Positions 7,443-16,185 of a stretch of DNA of 50,263 bases are shown one piece after another. The notes below the pieces were generated by a model. It saw only the letters and a list, made by a program, of their open reading frames with translations, was not told the DNA's origin and did not search any database. The translations under genes were made by a program, and so were the position numbers. The stretch is from assembly GCA_902526595.1 (NCBI GenBank), contig CABZLO010000008.1, positions 1-50,263 on the forward strand. The letters are read 5' to 3'. Origin of the DNA: an uncultured Pelagibacteraceae bacterium. Lineage in GTDB: Bacteria > Pseudomonadota > Alphaproteobacteria > Pelagibacterales > Pelagibacteraceae. Within the stretch, counting starts at the first letter, position 1, and each line of letters begins with the position of its first letter.

Positions 7443-8357
7443 TTAATTTAGAAAATGAACACTAAAAAGTTTTTTGTCATCAACCCAGGTTTTATCTAGT
7501 TTCCATCCAGCTTTATTAGCTAAGTTTTTGAAGGATTTAATCGTATATTTGTGAGAATTCTCTGTATGTATCTCTTCATTTTTTTTAATTAAATAATTTG
7601 AACCATTAATTCTAATACGATTTTTTTTTTTAGATTTTAGTCTCATCTCAATTCTTTTTTTTTGTTTATTATAAACTGCTAAATGTTCAAAGGAATTCAG
7701 ATTTATATCTGCACCTAATTCAGTATTGATTCTTAGTAAAATATTTTTATTAAATTTTGCAGTTATCCCTTTTTTGTCATCATACGCTGTAATTAGAGTT
7801 GGGATATCTTTTACTAAATCAGCTCCAATAATAATTTTTTTTGCTTTAAATTTCGATTTTAACATTTTTAAAAATTTAACAGCATCCTTCTCTTCGAAAT
7901 TTCCAATGGTTGATCCTGGAAAAAATATAATTATATTTTCAGATGAATTGATTTTAAAAGGTAGTTTATTATTTCTTGAAAAATCATATCCTTTAGGAGT
8001 AATATCTATTTTTGGGAATTTTTTTTTAAAACTTTGAGATATCTTGTTTATATAATCTTCTGAAATATCCAAAGGTATATATTTTTTGGGCTTATCTAAA
8101 CTGCTGAGAAAAATAGCTATTTTCTTGAAGTCTCCAGCACCTGGTTCAATTAAAACTGCTTGCTTACCTATTTTATTAGCAATTTCAATTTTATTATCTT
8201 TTAAAATTTTTTTTTCAGTTCTTGTTGGGTAATATGTTTCTAACCTCGTTATTTGTTCAAAAAGTTTTGATCCACGAAAGTCATAAAACCATTTAGAACT
8301 CAACTCTTTATTTTTTTTACTTAAACCGAGACTAACTTCTTGTAAAAATGATTTCAT
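7443..8357 (-). CDS. egtD: L-histidine N-alpha-methyltransferase EgtD
   Basis: Makes hercynine (trimethylhistidine) from histidine and three SAM, the first step of ergothioneine synthesis. Family features in order: SKWFYDFRGSKLFEQIT near the N-terminus; the SAM loop, here IEPGAGDFKK instead of the more usual ELGSG-type; FFPGSTIGNF; RINTELGADINLNSFEH; IEMRLKS; and the histidine-pocket IHTENSHKY followed by LFSVHFL. The 304-aa length is normal. The ATG overlaps the stop of the upstream methyltransferase gene by 4 nt, so it is probably translationally coupled. egtC and egtE genes are not in the window. Confidence 0.93.
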   Translation of the reverse strand: MKSFLQEVSLGLSKKNKELSSKWFYDFRGSKLFEQITRLETYYPTRTEKKILKDNKIEIANKIGKQAVLIEPGAGDFKKIAIFLSSLDKPKKYIPLDISEDYINKISQSFKKKFPKIDITPKGYDFSRNNKLPFKINSSENIIIFFPGSTIGNFEEKDAVKFLKMLKSKFKAKKIIIGADLVKDIPTLITAYDDKKGITAKFNKNILLRINTELGADINLNSFEHLAVYNKQKKRIEMRLKSKKKNRIRINGSNYLIKKNEEIHTENSHKYTIKSFKNLANKAGWKLDKTWVDDKKLFSVHFLN

Positions 8358-9283
8358 TTTATACTTTTTATACTTTGCCTAACTAAAAGACGACTAATTG
8401 GCATTGAAAATCGCCCTTGTCTTTCATTATCTTTGCTCACTTTGGATATTGCGAGCATGTTGGATAGATTTTTAATCATTAATTTTCTTTTTTCTGGTTT
8501 TAAGATAAATGCTGCATAAAAAAATCCTGATGCAATTTCAGCTACTTTAGTAACTGGTCCTTCCATAGATACAACATTTGTTTCGATAGTCACACTTGCT
8601 TCTGGAAAAGCTTTATGTGCAAGATTACTTAGACTTTCAGATCCTCGTATCCTTGGATCACCTAAATCAATCTCTCCGTAACAAGGTATTTCTTCTTGAA
8701 CATAACTATAAATTAAATCATGTACCTCTGCATATCCAGATGCCACATTCATTGGTCCATCAACTAATGCTGCAAACTGACCTTCTGAAGTTAAAACTCG
8801 TTTGATTTCATCTAAAACAGGAACTATTGGGTCCATTAATGTCAAAGCCCAATGACATAACACAATGTCTATAGAGTTATCATTGATTGCTGTCAAATTT
8901 TGTGCTTTTGACTCGATAAGATTAATCCCACTATTTTTAAGACGAGTCTTAGCTAGTACCAATTCTTCAGGGCACATGTCTATACCTTTTAAATTTAAAT
9001 TTTTATTGCGATCAAATAAAATTTTTAATAACGGCCCTGACCCGCAGGCAAGATCTAATACACACAAACTCGCGTTATCAGGCACAACTTCACTTAGCCA
9101 TTCATAACTATTACGTCCAGCTTCATCACGACAAGAACTTGCACATGCTTCAGTAAATCCAGTATTTTCTTGATGGATTGTTTTTAAATGATCAACTAAA
9201 GCATTACCATTAGGATGAAGATTACGAGCAAGACTTTTAGTCCAGATCGAATTTAATCTATTTTGATTATTTATGTTTTTCAT
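8354..9283 (-). CDS. Class I SAM-dependent methyltransferase in the egt cluster
   Basis: The SAM-binding motif I is VLDLACGSGPLLKIL, followed by an acidic GIDMCPE and the motif IV region IDIVLCHWALT, so this is a Rossmann-type methyltransferase (Methyltransf_11/25 kind). I chose the ATG at 9283 (309 aa), which overlaps the dioxygenase stop as ATGA; a TTG at 9307 would add eight residues. It also overlaps egtD as ATGA. The substrate is unknown. It is not part of the standard ergothioneine pathway and does not look like the domain fused to OvoA, though I cannot exclude a distant relation. Sampled lines (9001-9120) have 35-43% G+C, above many neighbours. Confidence 0.88.
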   Translation of the reverse strand: MKNINNQNRLNSIWTKSLARNLHPNGNALVDHLKTIHQENTGFTEACASSCRDEAGRNSYEWLSEVVPDNASLCVLDLACGSGPLLKILFDRNKNLNLKGIDMCPEELVLAKTRLKNSGINLIESKAQNLTAINDNSIDIVLCHWALTLMDPIVPVLDEIKRVLTSEGQFAALVDGPMNVASGYAEVHDLIYSYVQEEIPCYGEIDLGDPRIRGSESLSNLAHKAFPEASVTIETNVVSMEGPVTKVAEIASGFFYAAFILKPEKRKLMIKNLSNMLAISKVSKDNERQGRFSMPISRLLVRQSIKSIK

Positions 9284-10278
9284 GATTTGTCTTTTACTGG
9301 CCAACAAATTGGATTTAGTGGACTAGCAGCCAAGTTTCCTGGTTTGACATTTGGTACAAATTTCTGCCAGTCACCAGATACCATCGTTGGTGAATCAACT
9401 ATTCTAGCTCCATCACGATAATAAGTATTGGCAAGAGCCACTCGACTACGATTAGTTCGGTTGCGTGAAGCGGTATGAAAATTTAAATTATGATGAAAGC
9501 TAACTTCGCCAAGCTCAAATGGAGTTTCATTCACAGTTACATTATTTTTTGAAAAAACATCTGAAACCCCACGGTCATATCCAGTACCAGTTTTTTTAAA
9601 CTTAACTGCATTGACTAATTTGTGGACATCTAGCGGATAGGCGAAAGAGAGCGGTCCCATCTCAAGAGGAATTGGCTGTGCAGGTGCCCAAGCAGTAACT
9701 ACGTCGTTGGTATCTAGAGGAAAATGATGATCATCGAAGTGCCAAGGGGTACGACCACAACCAGCTTGTTTAGCTAATACATTGTCATGATAAAGTCTAA
9801 CAGCTGGTACTCCAAGAAGATCTGCTGAAATTTGCCCTAGACGAGGTGATAATACATAGGCACGAAGTAGTGCGTTATCAGGCCAAATCATTTCAAGACT
9901 AAGGAAACGGGCATATGCTCCTTTATCTGGATCAACTTTAAATTCTTTTTTTAATAAAATAATTAACTCAGATCTAAGTTTTAGCACGGCCCCAGGTGAA
10001 AAAACTTTTTTAAGTTTAATAAAACCATTTTTTTTAAAAAAATCAAGTTGATCATTAGTTAAATGGTAGGGCTTAGCTAATTCTGAGATAACTTCATCAT
10101 CACTTGGTATTGTAATATCTGGTAAAGGATCGGCATTAATAATTTCATTTTCTTTATCGTTATTATCTGCGAGACTAACATACCAGTCCCACCAGGCCTG
10201 GTTATCCTTATCCCATGGTTTACTAATATCCGTAGCATCAGTTAGTTTAAAATTTAAATTGGTGTTAGATTTAGACAT
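9280..10278 (-). CDS. Phytanoyl-CoA dioxygenase (PhyH) family Fe(II)/2-oxoglutarate oxygenase
   Basis: The facial triad is readable: His180-x-Asp182 in WHFDDHH and His268 in NFHTASRNRTNRSRVAL, with the nearby arginine expected to hold 2-oxoglutarate. The LYHDNVLAKQ and GPLSFAYP phrases are typical of PhyH proteins. At 332 aa it is about family length. It would hydroxylate or otherwise oxidise a small molecule; the substrate is unknown. It lies 112 bp after egtB and is coupled by ATGA to a methyltransferase and then egtD. Sampled 60-base lines across it have about 40-52% G+C, clearly above most of the window, which suggests transfer or different constraint. Confidence 0.9.
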   Translation of the reverse strand: MSKSNTNLNFKLTDATDISKPWDKDNQAWWDWYVSLADNNDKENEIINADPLPDITIPSDDEVISELAKPYHLTNDQLDFFKKNGFIKLKKVFSPGAVLKLRSELIILLKKEFKVDPDKGAYARFLSLEMIWPDNALLRAYVLSPRLGQISADLLGVPAVRLYHDNVLAKQAGCGRTPWHFDDHHFPLDTNDVVTAWAPAQPIPLEMGPLSFAYPLDVHKLVNAVKFKKTGTGYDRGVSDVFSKNNVTVNETPFELGEVSFHHNLNFHTASRNRTNRSRVALANTYYRDGARIVDSPTMVSGDWQKFVPNVKPGNLAASPLNPICWPVKDKS

Positions 10279-10390
10279 TTAGATTGTTCTTATAGTTTTA
10301 TTTTTTTTTAGTAACAGCGCGTTTTGACATGTAATGATTGATTTATCTGAAAAAAGTTTAGTTTTTTGTTCCATTCATACAAAAATTCTC

Positions 10391-11614
10391 TCATTTAGCA
10401 AGTCTTAGTCCAGACATTTGCCATCTTTGATGAGGATAAAAGAAATTACGATATGATTTTCTCATTTGATCTTTAGGTGTAAGGCAAGAGCCTCCTTTCA
10501 ACACCATTTGGTTGACCATAAATTTACCATTGTATTCGCTGATATCATCATTGTGATATTTAAACCCTGGATAAGGAGAGAAGTTTGAAGAAGTCCACTC
10601 CCATACGTGTCCCCAATGTTGATTTAAATCTGCACCATTTTTTTTTGAATATGGCTGATATAATTTATTTTCTAAAAAATTCCCTTGAATATTATCATTA
10701 AAAGCAACCTCCCATTCAAATTCTGTTGGAAGTCGTTTATTGTTCCATCTTGCAAAAGCGTCAGCTTCAAAGTAGCTAATATTACTTACAGGCGCATTGA
10801 GATCTATTTCTTTATTCCCATTTAAAGTGAAGTGAAACCATTTACCTTCTTTTTTTTTCCAATACAGAGGGGACTGCCAATTTTCCTGCTGGCATTTTGA
10901 AAATCCATCGGACAACCAATATTCACTTTTATTATAACCATCATTATCAATAAACTCGATCCATTCACTATTTGTAACTAATTTGTTTGATATTTCAAAA
11001 GGTAGGATTAAAACTTCATGTTTAGGTCGCTCACAATCGAAAGAGAAATTTTTATCATCTGTACCTACACTTTTAATAGCTTTTTCAAAACCAACCCATT
11101 CTTGTTTAATATTTTCACTTTCAATATCTTTTTTAGTTAGATCGTACTTGGGACAAGTAGGGTTGAAGCTTAAACCATGCTGTAGATCCGTTAACATTAA
11201 TTCTTGATGTTGCATTTCATGGTGACAGCCAACTTCAATCATATCTAAATCGGAGTTACTTGATTGACATAACTCTGTAATTCTATTGTTTATAGTATGC
11301 CTATATTTTAGAACCTCTTCAATTCCTGGGCGTGAAATTATGTTTCGAAGTGATCTCGTGTATCTTGGACCTGCTTTGACATAATAAGAATTAAATAAAT
11401 AATTATAATCCTCATTAAAATATTTATAATTGGATTTTATTTTACTTAAAACGAATTTTTCAAAAAACCAAGTAGTGTGAGCAAGATGCCATTTAATAGG
11501 CGAAGCATCTTCCATCGATTGTATATTCATGTCCTCTGGACTTAGATTTTCAATAATTTTAATCGACTTATTCCGTGTTTTCTCAAACAGGGTCTGAATA
11601 TCGTTATTATTCAT
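10391..11614 (-). CDS. egtB: EgtB-type sulfoxide synthase (ergothioneine biosynthesis)
   Basis: Non-haem iron enzyme that joins hercynine to a thiol donor (gamma-glutamylcysteine or cysteine) with O2. An N-terminal DinB-like domain carries the iron ligands His46 (WHLAHTTW) and His132/His136 in HHEMQHQE. The C-terminal formylglycine-generating-enzyme-like domain contains PVSNISYFEADAFARW, RLPTEFEWE, VWEWTSS, LKGGSCLT and the RWQMSGLRLA end. 407 aa. gshA upstream would supply gamma-glutamylcysteine if that is the donor. An ovothiol (OvoA) or selenoneine (SenA) type is possible in principle, but OvoA carries a fused methyltransferase and no senB/senC is nearby; the presence of egtD favours EgtB. 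Confidence 0.92.
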   Translation of the reverse strand: MNNNDIQTLFEKTRNKSIKIIENLSPEDMNIQSMEDASPIKWHLAHTTWFFEKFVLSKIKSNYKYFNEDYNYLFNSYYVKAGPRYTRSLRNIISRPGIEEVLKYRHTINNRITELCQSSNSDLDMIEVGCHHEMQHQELMLTDLQHGLSFNPTCPKYDLTKKDIESENIKQEWVGFEKAIKSVGTDDKNFSFDCERPKHEVLILPFEISNKLVTNSEWIEFIDNDGYNKSEYWLSDGFSKCQQENWQSPLYWKKKEGKWFHFTLNGNKEIDLNAPVSNISYFEADAFARWNNKRLPTEFEWEVAFNDNIQGNFLENKLYQPYSKKNGADLNQHWGHVWEWTSSNFSPYPGFKYHNDDISEYNGKFMVNQMVLKGGSCLTPKDQMRKSYRNFFYPHQRWQMSGLRLAK

Positions 11615-11684
11615 AAAATTACTTTATCAAAATAACAACAAAGCCAACATACTTCACTTTACAAAACGACGCTGATTATTAAAC

Positions 11685-13010
11685 TTACTTATATTGTTGA
11701 CCAGAATCCTCTATGTCTTTTGCAACAGTTTCTGAACTTATTTTTGTTGGCTCATCAATTGGCTCTGTAGTAGGGTTTAATTCAATACCTGCGGGCGTAA
11801 TTGACTGAGGCATTGCAATGAATTGAGAGTCTGGATTTTCAACTGCTGGTCTAACTCTAGATCTATAAACACCATAAACTCCAATTAAAATATGAAAAAA
11901 CATTAGAAAAATAAAAAAACCATTCAGACCTGCTATATCCATAAAAATTGAGCATAAAAATGGACCTCCAATTGCACCTAAGCCAAAAATAAATTGTAAA
12001 CTTGCACCAGCTGCAACAAATTTTTCCTTAGGAATAAAATCATTTGTATGAGCAAGGATTAATGAGAACATTGGCAAACTACAAAAAGAAAATAAAATTA
12101 AAAAAAAATAAAACCAAAATTTACTTGTTCCTAAGCCTTCAGGTAAATACATTTGTGCTGATGAAAAATTTGCACATAATGCAAAAAAAGCAGCAGCGAA
12201 ACTCACAAAAATAATTACTTTTCTTCTATCATACATGTCAGACAATTTTCCTATTGGCCACTGAGAAATTGCACCAGAAACAGCTAATAAAAACGTAACT
12301 AATGAAATATGAAAAATAGAAAAATTCATTCCTGCAGCATAAACAGCTAATAATGTGAATAATGCAGATTGTATCGTTCCATAAAGAAATGAACTCACCA
12401 TTCCAAAAGGAGAAGAAATATAAACCTCTTGAATAGTCATAGTTTCTATTTTTTTAAATGTTGGCGGTTTTCTTTTAGTAAGTAAAATTGGTATTAATGC
12501 ACCTGATGTTATTATTGATACCAATATAAAAGGTTCAAAATTTATTGGATTACTAAAGTTTAAAAAAAACATTCCTATCCCAATCGAACCATACAAAATC
12601 ACCATATAGATTGATAAGACACTTCCTCTATTTTTATTACTGGCTCTATCATTTAACCAACTTTCAGCTACTGTATAAATAGAGACCATACTGATACCCG
12701 TGAGTACCCTTAAGAAAAACCAAACAAATGGATTAACAAATACCGCGTGAACTAAAATTACTAAAGATGCAATTGACGCAAAAGCTGCAAAAATTCTAAT
12801 ATGACCAACTCTTGATATTAATTTAGGGATAGTAATTGCGCCTATAAAATATCCAACAAAATAACCAGACATCATAAATCCAGTTGCAGTTAGACTAAAT
12901 TCCTCTTTAACTGCTCGAACTCCTAGAAGTGACCCTTGAAAACCATAAGCAAGCATAATTGCTCCCATACCTAAAAATAATGCCCACGAATTTTTTAACA
13001 CCTTGTTCAT
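11685..13010 (-). CDS. MFS transporter (YcaD-like)
   Basis: 441 residues with 12 predicted hydrophobic helices and the MFS loop signature SDMYDRRKVI between helices 8 and 9; the early RVGHIRIF loop is the equivalent between helices 2 and 3. A soluble C-terminal tail of about 50 residues follows (rich in Pro, Glu and Thr). It resembles YcaD-type permeases that are common in alphaproteobacteria and lack an assigned substrate. It sits between the gsh genes and egtB on the same strand (54 and 70 bp gaps), which makes a thiol or hercynine-related cargo possible but unproven. Confidence 0.9.
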   Translation of the reverse strand: MNKVLKNSWALFLGMGAIMLAYGFQGSLLGVRAVKEEFSLTATGFMMSGYFVGYFIGAITIPKLISRVGHIRIFAAFASIASLVILVHAVFVNPFVWFFLRVLTGISMVSIYTVAESWLNDRASNKNRGSVLSIYMVILYGSIGIGMFFLNFSNPINFEPFILVSIITSGALIPILLTKRKPPTFKKIETMTIQEVYISSPFGMVSSFLYGTIQSALFTLLAVYAAGMNFSIFHISLVTFLLAVSGAISQWPIGKLSDMYDRRKVIIFVSFAAAFFALCANFSSAQMYLPEGLGTSKFWFYFFLILFSFCSLPMFSLILAHTNDFIPKEKFVAAGASLQFIFGLGAIGGPFLCSIFMDIAGLNGFFIFLMFFHILIGVYGVYRSRVRPAVENPDSQFIAMPQSITPAGIELNPTTEPIDEPTKISSETVAKDIEDSGQQYK

Positions 13011-13064
13011 ATAAATCGCTGTCTATTTCTGTTTTGTGGTCAAATCAAGTAAATTGTAATGCTA

Positions 13065-13925
13065 CTATGATTTTTTTAGTTTGATAAAGGAGTGAATTGC
13101 TATCGTCAAAATGATGACAATACCCCCTTGAATTGTTTCGAGACTTGGCTGTTCTTTAATGACCATCCAAACCCAAATAGGCCCGACAATTGTTTCTAGC
13201 AAGAAGAATAAGTTAACCTCTTCTGCAGGTATAAATCTTGGAGCGATAGTCACCAAAACAAAAGGTATAGCAACACACATTACACACATTAAAGGTACTA
13301 TTAAAAGGTCTTTTCCTACTAAAGAATAAGTTTCAATAAAGAAAATAGCAAATACTGCAACTAACAGCTTACCAATGACAGCAGCAGGTACTAAGTTCTT
13401 TGTTTTAGCAGATCTAATAGTCACCGCTCCAACTGCCAATCCTAAGGCGCAAATAAGTCCCAATAAATCGCCAAAAATATTTCCTAATTGCAAGGAGTCG
13501 TAAAATATATAGATTGCAGCAATAAAGGTCACTCCAATTGCTATCCAGGTTTTGCTGTCTGGCATCTCTTTTAAAAATATTGCCCCTAAAATTGCTGAAA
13601 GCATAGGAGCCATAGCAATCATCACTAATGTATTAGCTACATTAGTATTTTGAATAGAAATAACAAAAGCAATATTAGTTATAGAAAATGTTATTATATA
13701 AATTATTCCATGATGACCAGTAGTAAAAAGCATTTTAAAAAAATTTGCTTTATAAATAAGTAGCATCCCAACTAACACAGTAAAAAAAGGAATTATCCCT
13801 CTGTAAAAAACTAAACTCCAAGTATCTACACTAGCCAATCTTATGAACAAACTATCAGGAGTGATAAACATCACAGCAACAAAGGCTAACAAAGAACCTT
13901 TTTGCTGGTCATTTAAAGTTTTCAC
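13065..13925 (-). CDS. DMT/EamA permease coupled to glutathione genes
   Basis: 286 residues, about ten helices in two EamA halves; the phrases TPDSLFIRL, WSLVFYRG, AMAPMLSAILGAIFLKE and PAEEVNLFFLLETIVGPIWVW are typical. Its ATG overlaps the gshB stop by 4 nt, so it is translated with gshA-gshB. E. coli EamA (YdeD) exports cysteine-pathway metabolites, so export of cysteine, gamma-glutamylcysteine or glutathione is a reasonable inference. The sequence itself does not show substrate. Confidence 0.91.
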   Translation of the reverse strand: MKTLNDQQKGSLLAFVAVMFITPDSLFIRLASVDTWSLVFYRGIIPFFTVLVGMLLIYKANFFKMLFTTGHHGIIYIITFSITNIAFVISIQNTNVANTLVMIAMAPMLSAILGAIFLKEMPDSKTWIAIGVTFIAAIYIFYDSLQLGNIFGDLLGLICALGLAVGAVTIRSAKTKNLVPAAVIGKLLVAVFAIFFIETYSLVGKDLLIVPLMCVMCVAIPFVLVTIAPRFIPAEEVNLFFLLETIVGPIWVWMVIKEQPSLETIQGGIVIILTIAIHSFIKLKKS

Positions 13926-14848
13926 GCCTTAAGTTCTCTCCAAAAAATTTTAGCAAGATTTATACCTGATAAATCGAAATGAGTTTTTAATCCAGTTGGA
14001 GAGGTTACATTAATATCTCCATTCAGTTTTTTATCAATAAAGTCTATTCCTGCAAAAAAAATATTTTCTTTTTTTAAATCTTTAGCAATTAGCTTAGATA
14101 TCTTATTTTCATGCTTACTAAGTTTAATATTTATAGGTATTGCACCTTTAGACATGTTACTCAAAATTGAACCTTTTTTGGGAACTCTTGAGATTGCACC
14201 ACAGACCTTACCATTAATTATAAAAACTCTTTTGTCACCTTTGCTAATTTTAGGTAAAAATTTTTGTAACATTATATGATCATGTTTTTTAATAAAACTA
14301 TTGATTAGTTTTGAGTCAAATTTGTTTAATAAATGTATATCGTTTCCACTATAACTGTGAATTGGTTTTAAAATAACACTACTATTTTTTTTGAAAAATT
14401 TTTTTATTTCATCAATATTTTTAGTAAAAATAGTACTTGGCATATATTTTTGATACTTAGCTGAGTATAATTTTTCAGAGACATTTCTAATAGAAGTGGG
14501 ATTATTAAGTATTTTTACCTTATTTCTAATGGTGTCTAAAATGTATGTAGTTGAAATATATTCAAGATTAAATGGAGGATCTTGGCGGATAAGTATAAAT
14601 TTACATTTAGTAAGGTCTAAACTACATTTTTTTAATATTTTAAAAAATTTTTTTTGTGTGTAATTAAATTTAATAAAAAAACCTTTTGCAATTACTTTTG
14701 ACTTGATAATTGAAAGATCTTTTGGCTCATAATAGAATATTTTATAATTCTTATTTTGAATTTCATTACCCAAAAATATACTTGTATCTGAAACAGGATT
14801 TAATTTTGAAGGATGGTTTCCTTGAATAGCAACAATTTTATTTATCAT
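13922..14848 (-). CDS. gshB: Glutathione synthetase
   Basis: ATP-grasp ligase that adds glycine to gamma-glutamylcysteine. Recognisable: RQDPPFNLEYISTTYILD near residue 88, the LNNPTSIRNVSEKLYSAKY segment, ATP-grasp lysine region VILKPIHSYSGNDIHLL, GDKRVFIINGKVCGAISRVP, and the metal/substrate segment FAGIDFID...NVTSPTGL. 308 aa is standard. It overlaps gshA by 11 nt and the DMT gene by 4 nt. The protein is very lysine- and asparagine-rich, in line with the low G+C of the host. Confidence 0.94.
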   Translation of the reverse strand: MINKIVAIQGNHPSKLNPVSDTSIFLGNEIQNKNYKIFYYEPKDLSIIKSKVIAKGFFIKFNYTQKKFFKILKKCSLDLTKCKFILIRQDPPFNLEYISTTYILDTIRNKVKILNNPTSIRNVSEKLYSAKYQKYMPSTIFTKNIDEIKKFFKKNSSVILKPIHSYSGNDIHLLNKFDSKLINSFIKKHDHIMLQKFLPKISKGDKRVFIINGKVCGAISRVPKKGSILSNMSKGAIPINIKLSKHENKISKLIAKDLKKENIFFAGIDFIDKKLNGDINVTSPTGLKTHFDLSGINLAKIFWRELKA

Positions 14849-16133
14849 ATAATTTATCTAAATTTTCATTTTCTGAAAATTTACTAATCATATGATCTGC
14901 GTTTGTTGTCTTATTATCAATTACTTTTTGTAAGTGACTTAAAAAAATTGTTTCGTTGTTTCCTTTTCTGCTTAAAATATCTCTATTTTCCAAACCTTTT
15001 TTTGATAAATTTAATAGTGTGGATGACCAGTAAAGAAGATCTTTGCCCATTAATTGAGTATTAAATCCTTTTTTTGGTGCTTCTAAATATGCATTAATAA
15101 CCTTATCTGTTTCCCACTTAGAAATAACATCATAAACTTCCTCTAGATTGCCATAAAGCATTCCAATATTAAATGCAGGTCCAGCACACAAGCAATCCCA
15201 ACCACAAGTATCCATAGACCTAAGCTCAACATATTTTTTTAACCTATTCTCGGTAAATATTGTACTTAAATGTGTTGTAAGATCACTCTCTGAAGGTAAG
15301 CGGTTATTAATTTCTGAAATTTTACCCTCCATAAAATCTCTAAAAATATATTTTCTCCCAGAAATATATTCATCTTTATCTTGAATAAATAAAACAGGAA
15401 AATCCATTGTAAATTCTGCATATTTTTCAAAATTTAAATTTTCAAAAAACAATTTTGGTAGTCCTCCTCTTGAAGTATTCTGCCAAACTTTTGATCGGTA
15501 CGATAAATAATTACTATTTTTCTTTTCAACTATTGAAGAATTAGCAAATAAAGCAATAGAAATGGGTACAATTGAATTTATAACTTTAAATTTTTTAACA
15601 AAATCTTCCTCAGAACTATAATCTATATTTAATTGTGTCCCACAGGTTCGATACATCATATCTAAACTTAATTCACCACCGAAAGGCATATCTTGAGTCA
15701 TTAGTTTATATCTCTGCTTAGGATTATTTGGGATCTCTTCTAATTTCGAAATAGGATCAAAACCAGCACTGACAATTTCAATGTCTAATTTTTTTGTGAC
15801 TTGCTTTAGTTCAAATAAATAATCTTGAGATTCTGAACAAGCCTCATGTATATGGTTAAGTTTATCTCCTGATAATTCAATTTGATTACCGGGCTCAAGA
15901 GTAATGTTTTTTCCTCCTTTATTAAGTGCAATAATATTTTCTTTTTCAAAAACTGGGTTCCATCCAAACTCCAATAATGCATTGAACATTTCTTTAATTT
16001 TAGAATAATCCACTCGTTTATTATTTTTCTTATTAAATAAAAACTTTTCATGCTCAATTCCAATTTTAAAATCTTTATTCTGTTTTATTCCAGATTTAAA
16101 ATATGCAATTATTTTTTCTTTATTATCAATCAT
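14838..16133 (-). CDS. gshA: Glutamate-cysteine ligase (plant/alphaproteobacterial type)
   Basis: Forms gamma-glutamylcysteine, the precursor of glutathione and a possible sulfur donor for EgtB. Motifs of the GCS2-like family: FKIGIEHEKFLF near the N-terminus, ITLEPGNQIELSG, MPFGGELSLDMMYRTCGTQLNID, SYRSKVWQNTSRGG, and YVELRSMDTCGWDCLCAGPAFNIGMLYG near residue 310. 431 aa. It is 52 bp downstream of purF on the same strand and overlaps gshB. Confidence 0.95.
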   Translation of the reverse strand: MIDNKEKIIAYFKSGIKQNKDFKIGIEHEKFLFNKKNNKRVDYSKIKEMFNALLEFGWNPVFEKENIIALNKGGKNITLEPGNQIELSGDKLNHIHEACSESQDYLFELKQVTKKLDIEIVSAGFDPISKLEEIPNNPKQRYKLMTQDMPFGGELSLDMMYRTCGTQLNIDYSSEEDFVKKFKVINSIVPISIALFANSSIVEKKNSNYLSYRSKVWQNTSRGGLPKLFFENLNFEKYAEFTMDFPVLFIQDKDEYISGRKYIFRDFMEGKISEINNRLPSESDLTTHLSTIFTENRLKKYVELRSMDTCGWDCLCAGPAFNIGMLYGNLEEVYDVISKWETDKVINAYLEAPKKGFNTQLMGKDLLYWSSTLLNLSKKGLENRDILSRKGNNETIFLSHLQKVIDNKTTNADHMISKFSENENLDKLYDK

Positions 16134-16185
16134 GCTTATTTAGATAGTATCTTTTATTTTTTTTTAAAGAACTCTTTTTATCTTA

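Noticed and set aside
10279-10390. Riboswitch or terminator between egtB and the dioxygenase gene
   Set aside because: The 112-bp gap has a T-rich run and a short GCGCG patch, but I could draw no stable stem or clear promoter.
7443-11614. Ovothiol (OvoA) or selenoneine (SenA/B/C) pathway instead of ergothioneine
   Set aside because: OvoA carries its methyltransferase in one chain and needs no EgtD; no SenB- or SenC-like gene is present. EgtD is clear, so an ergothioneine-type route fits better, with the extra genes still unexplained.
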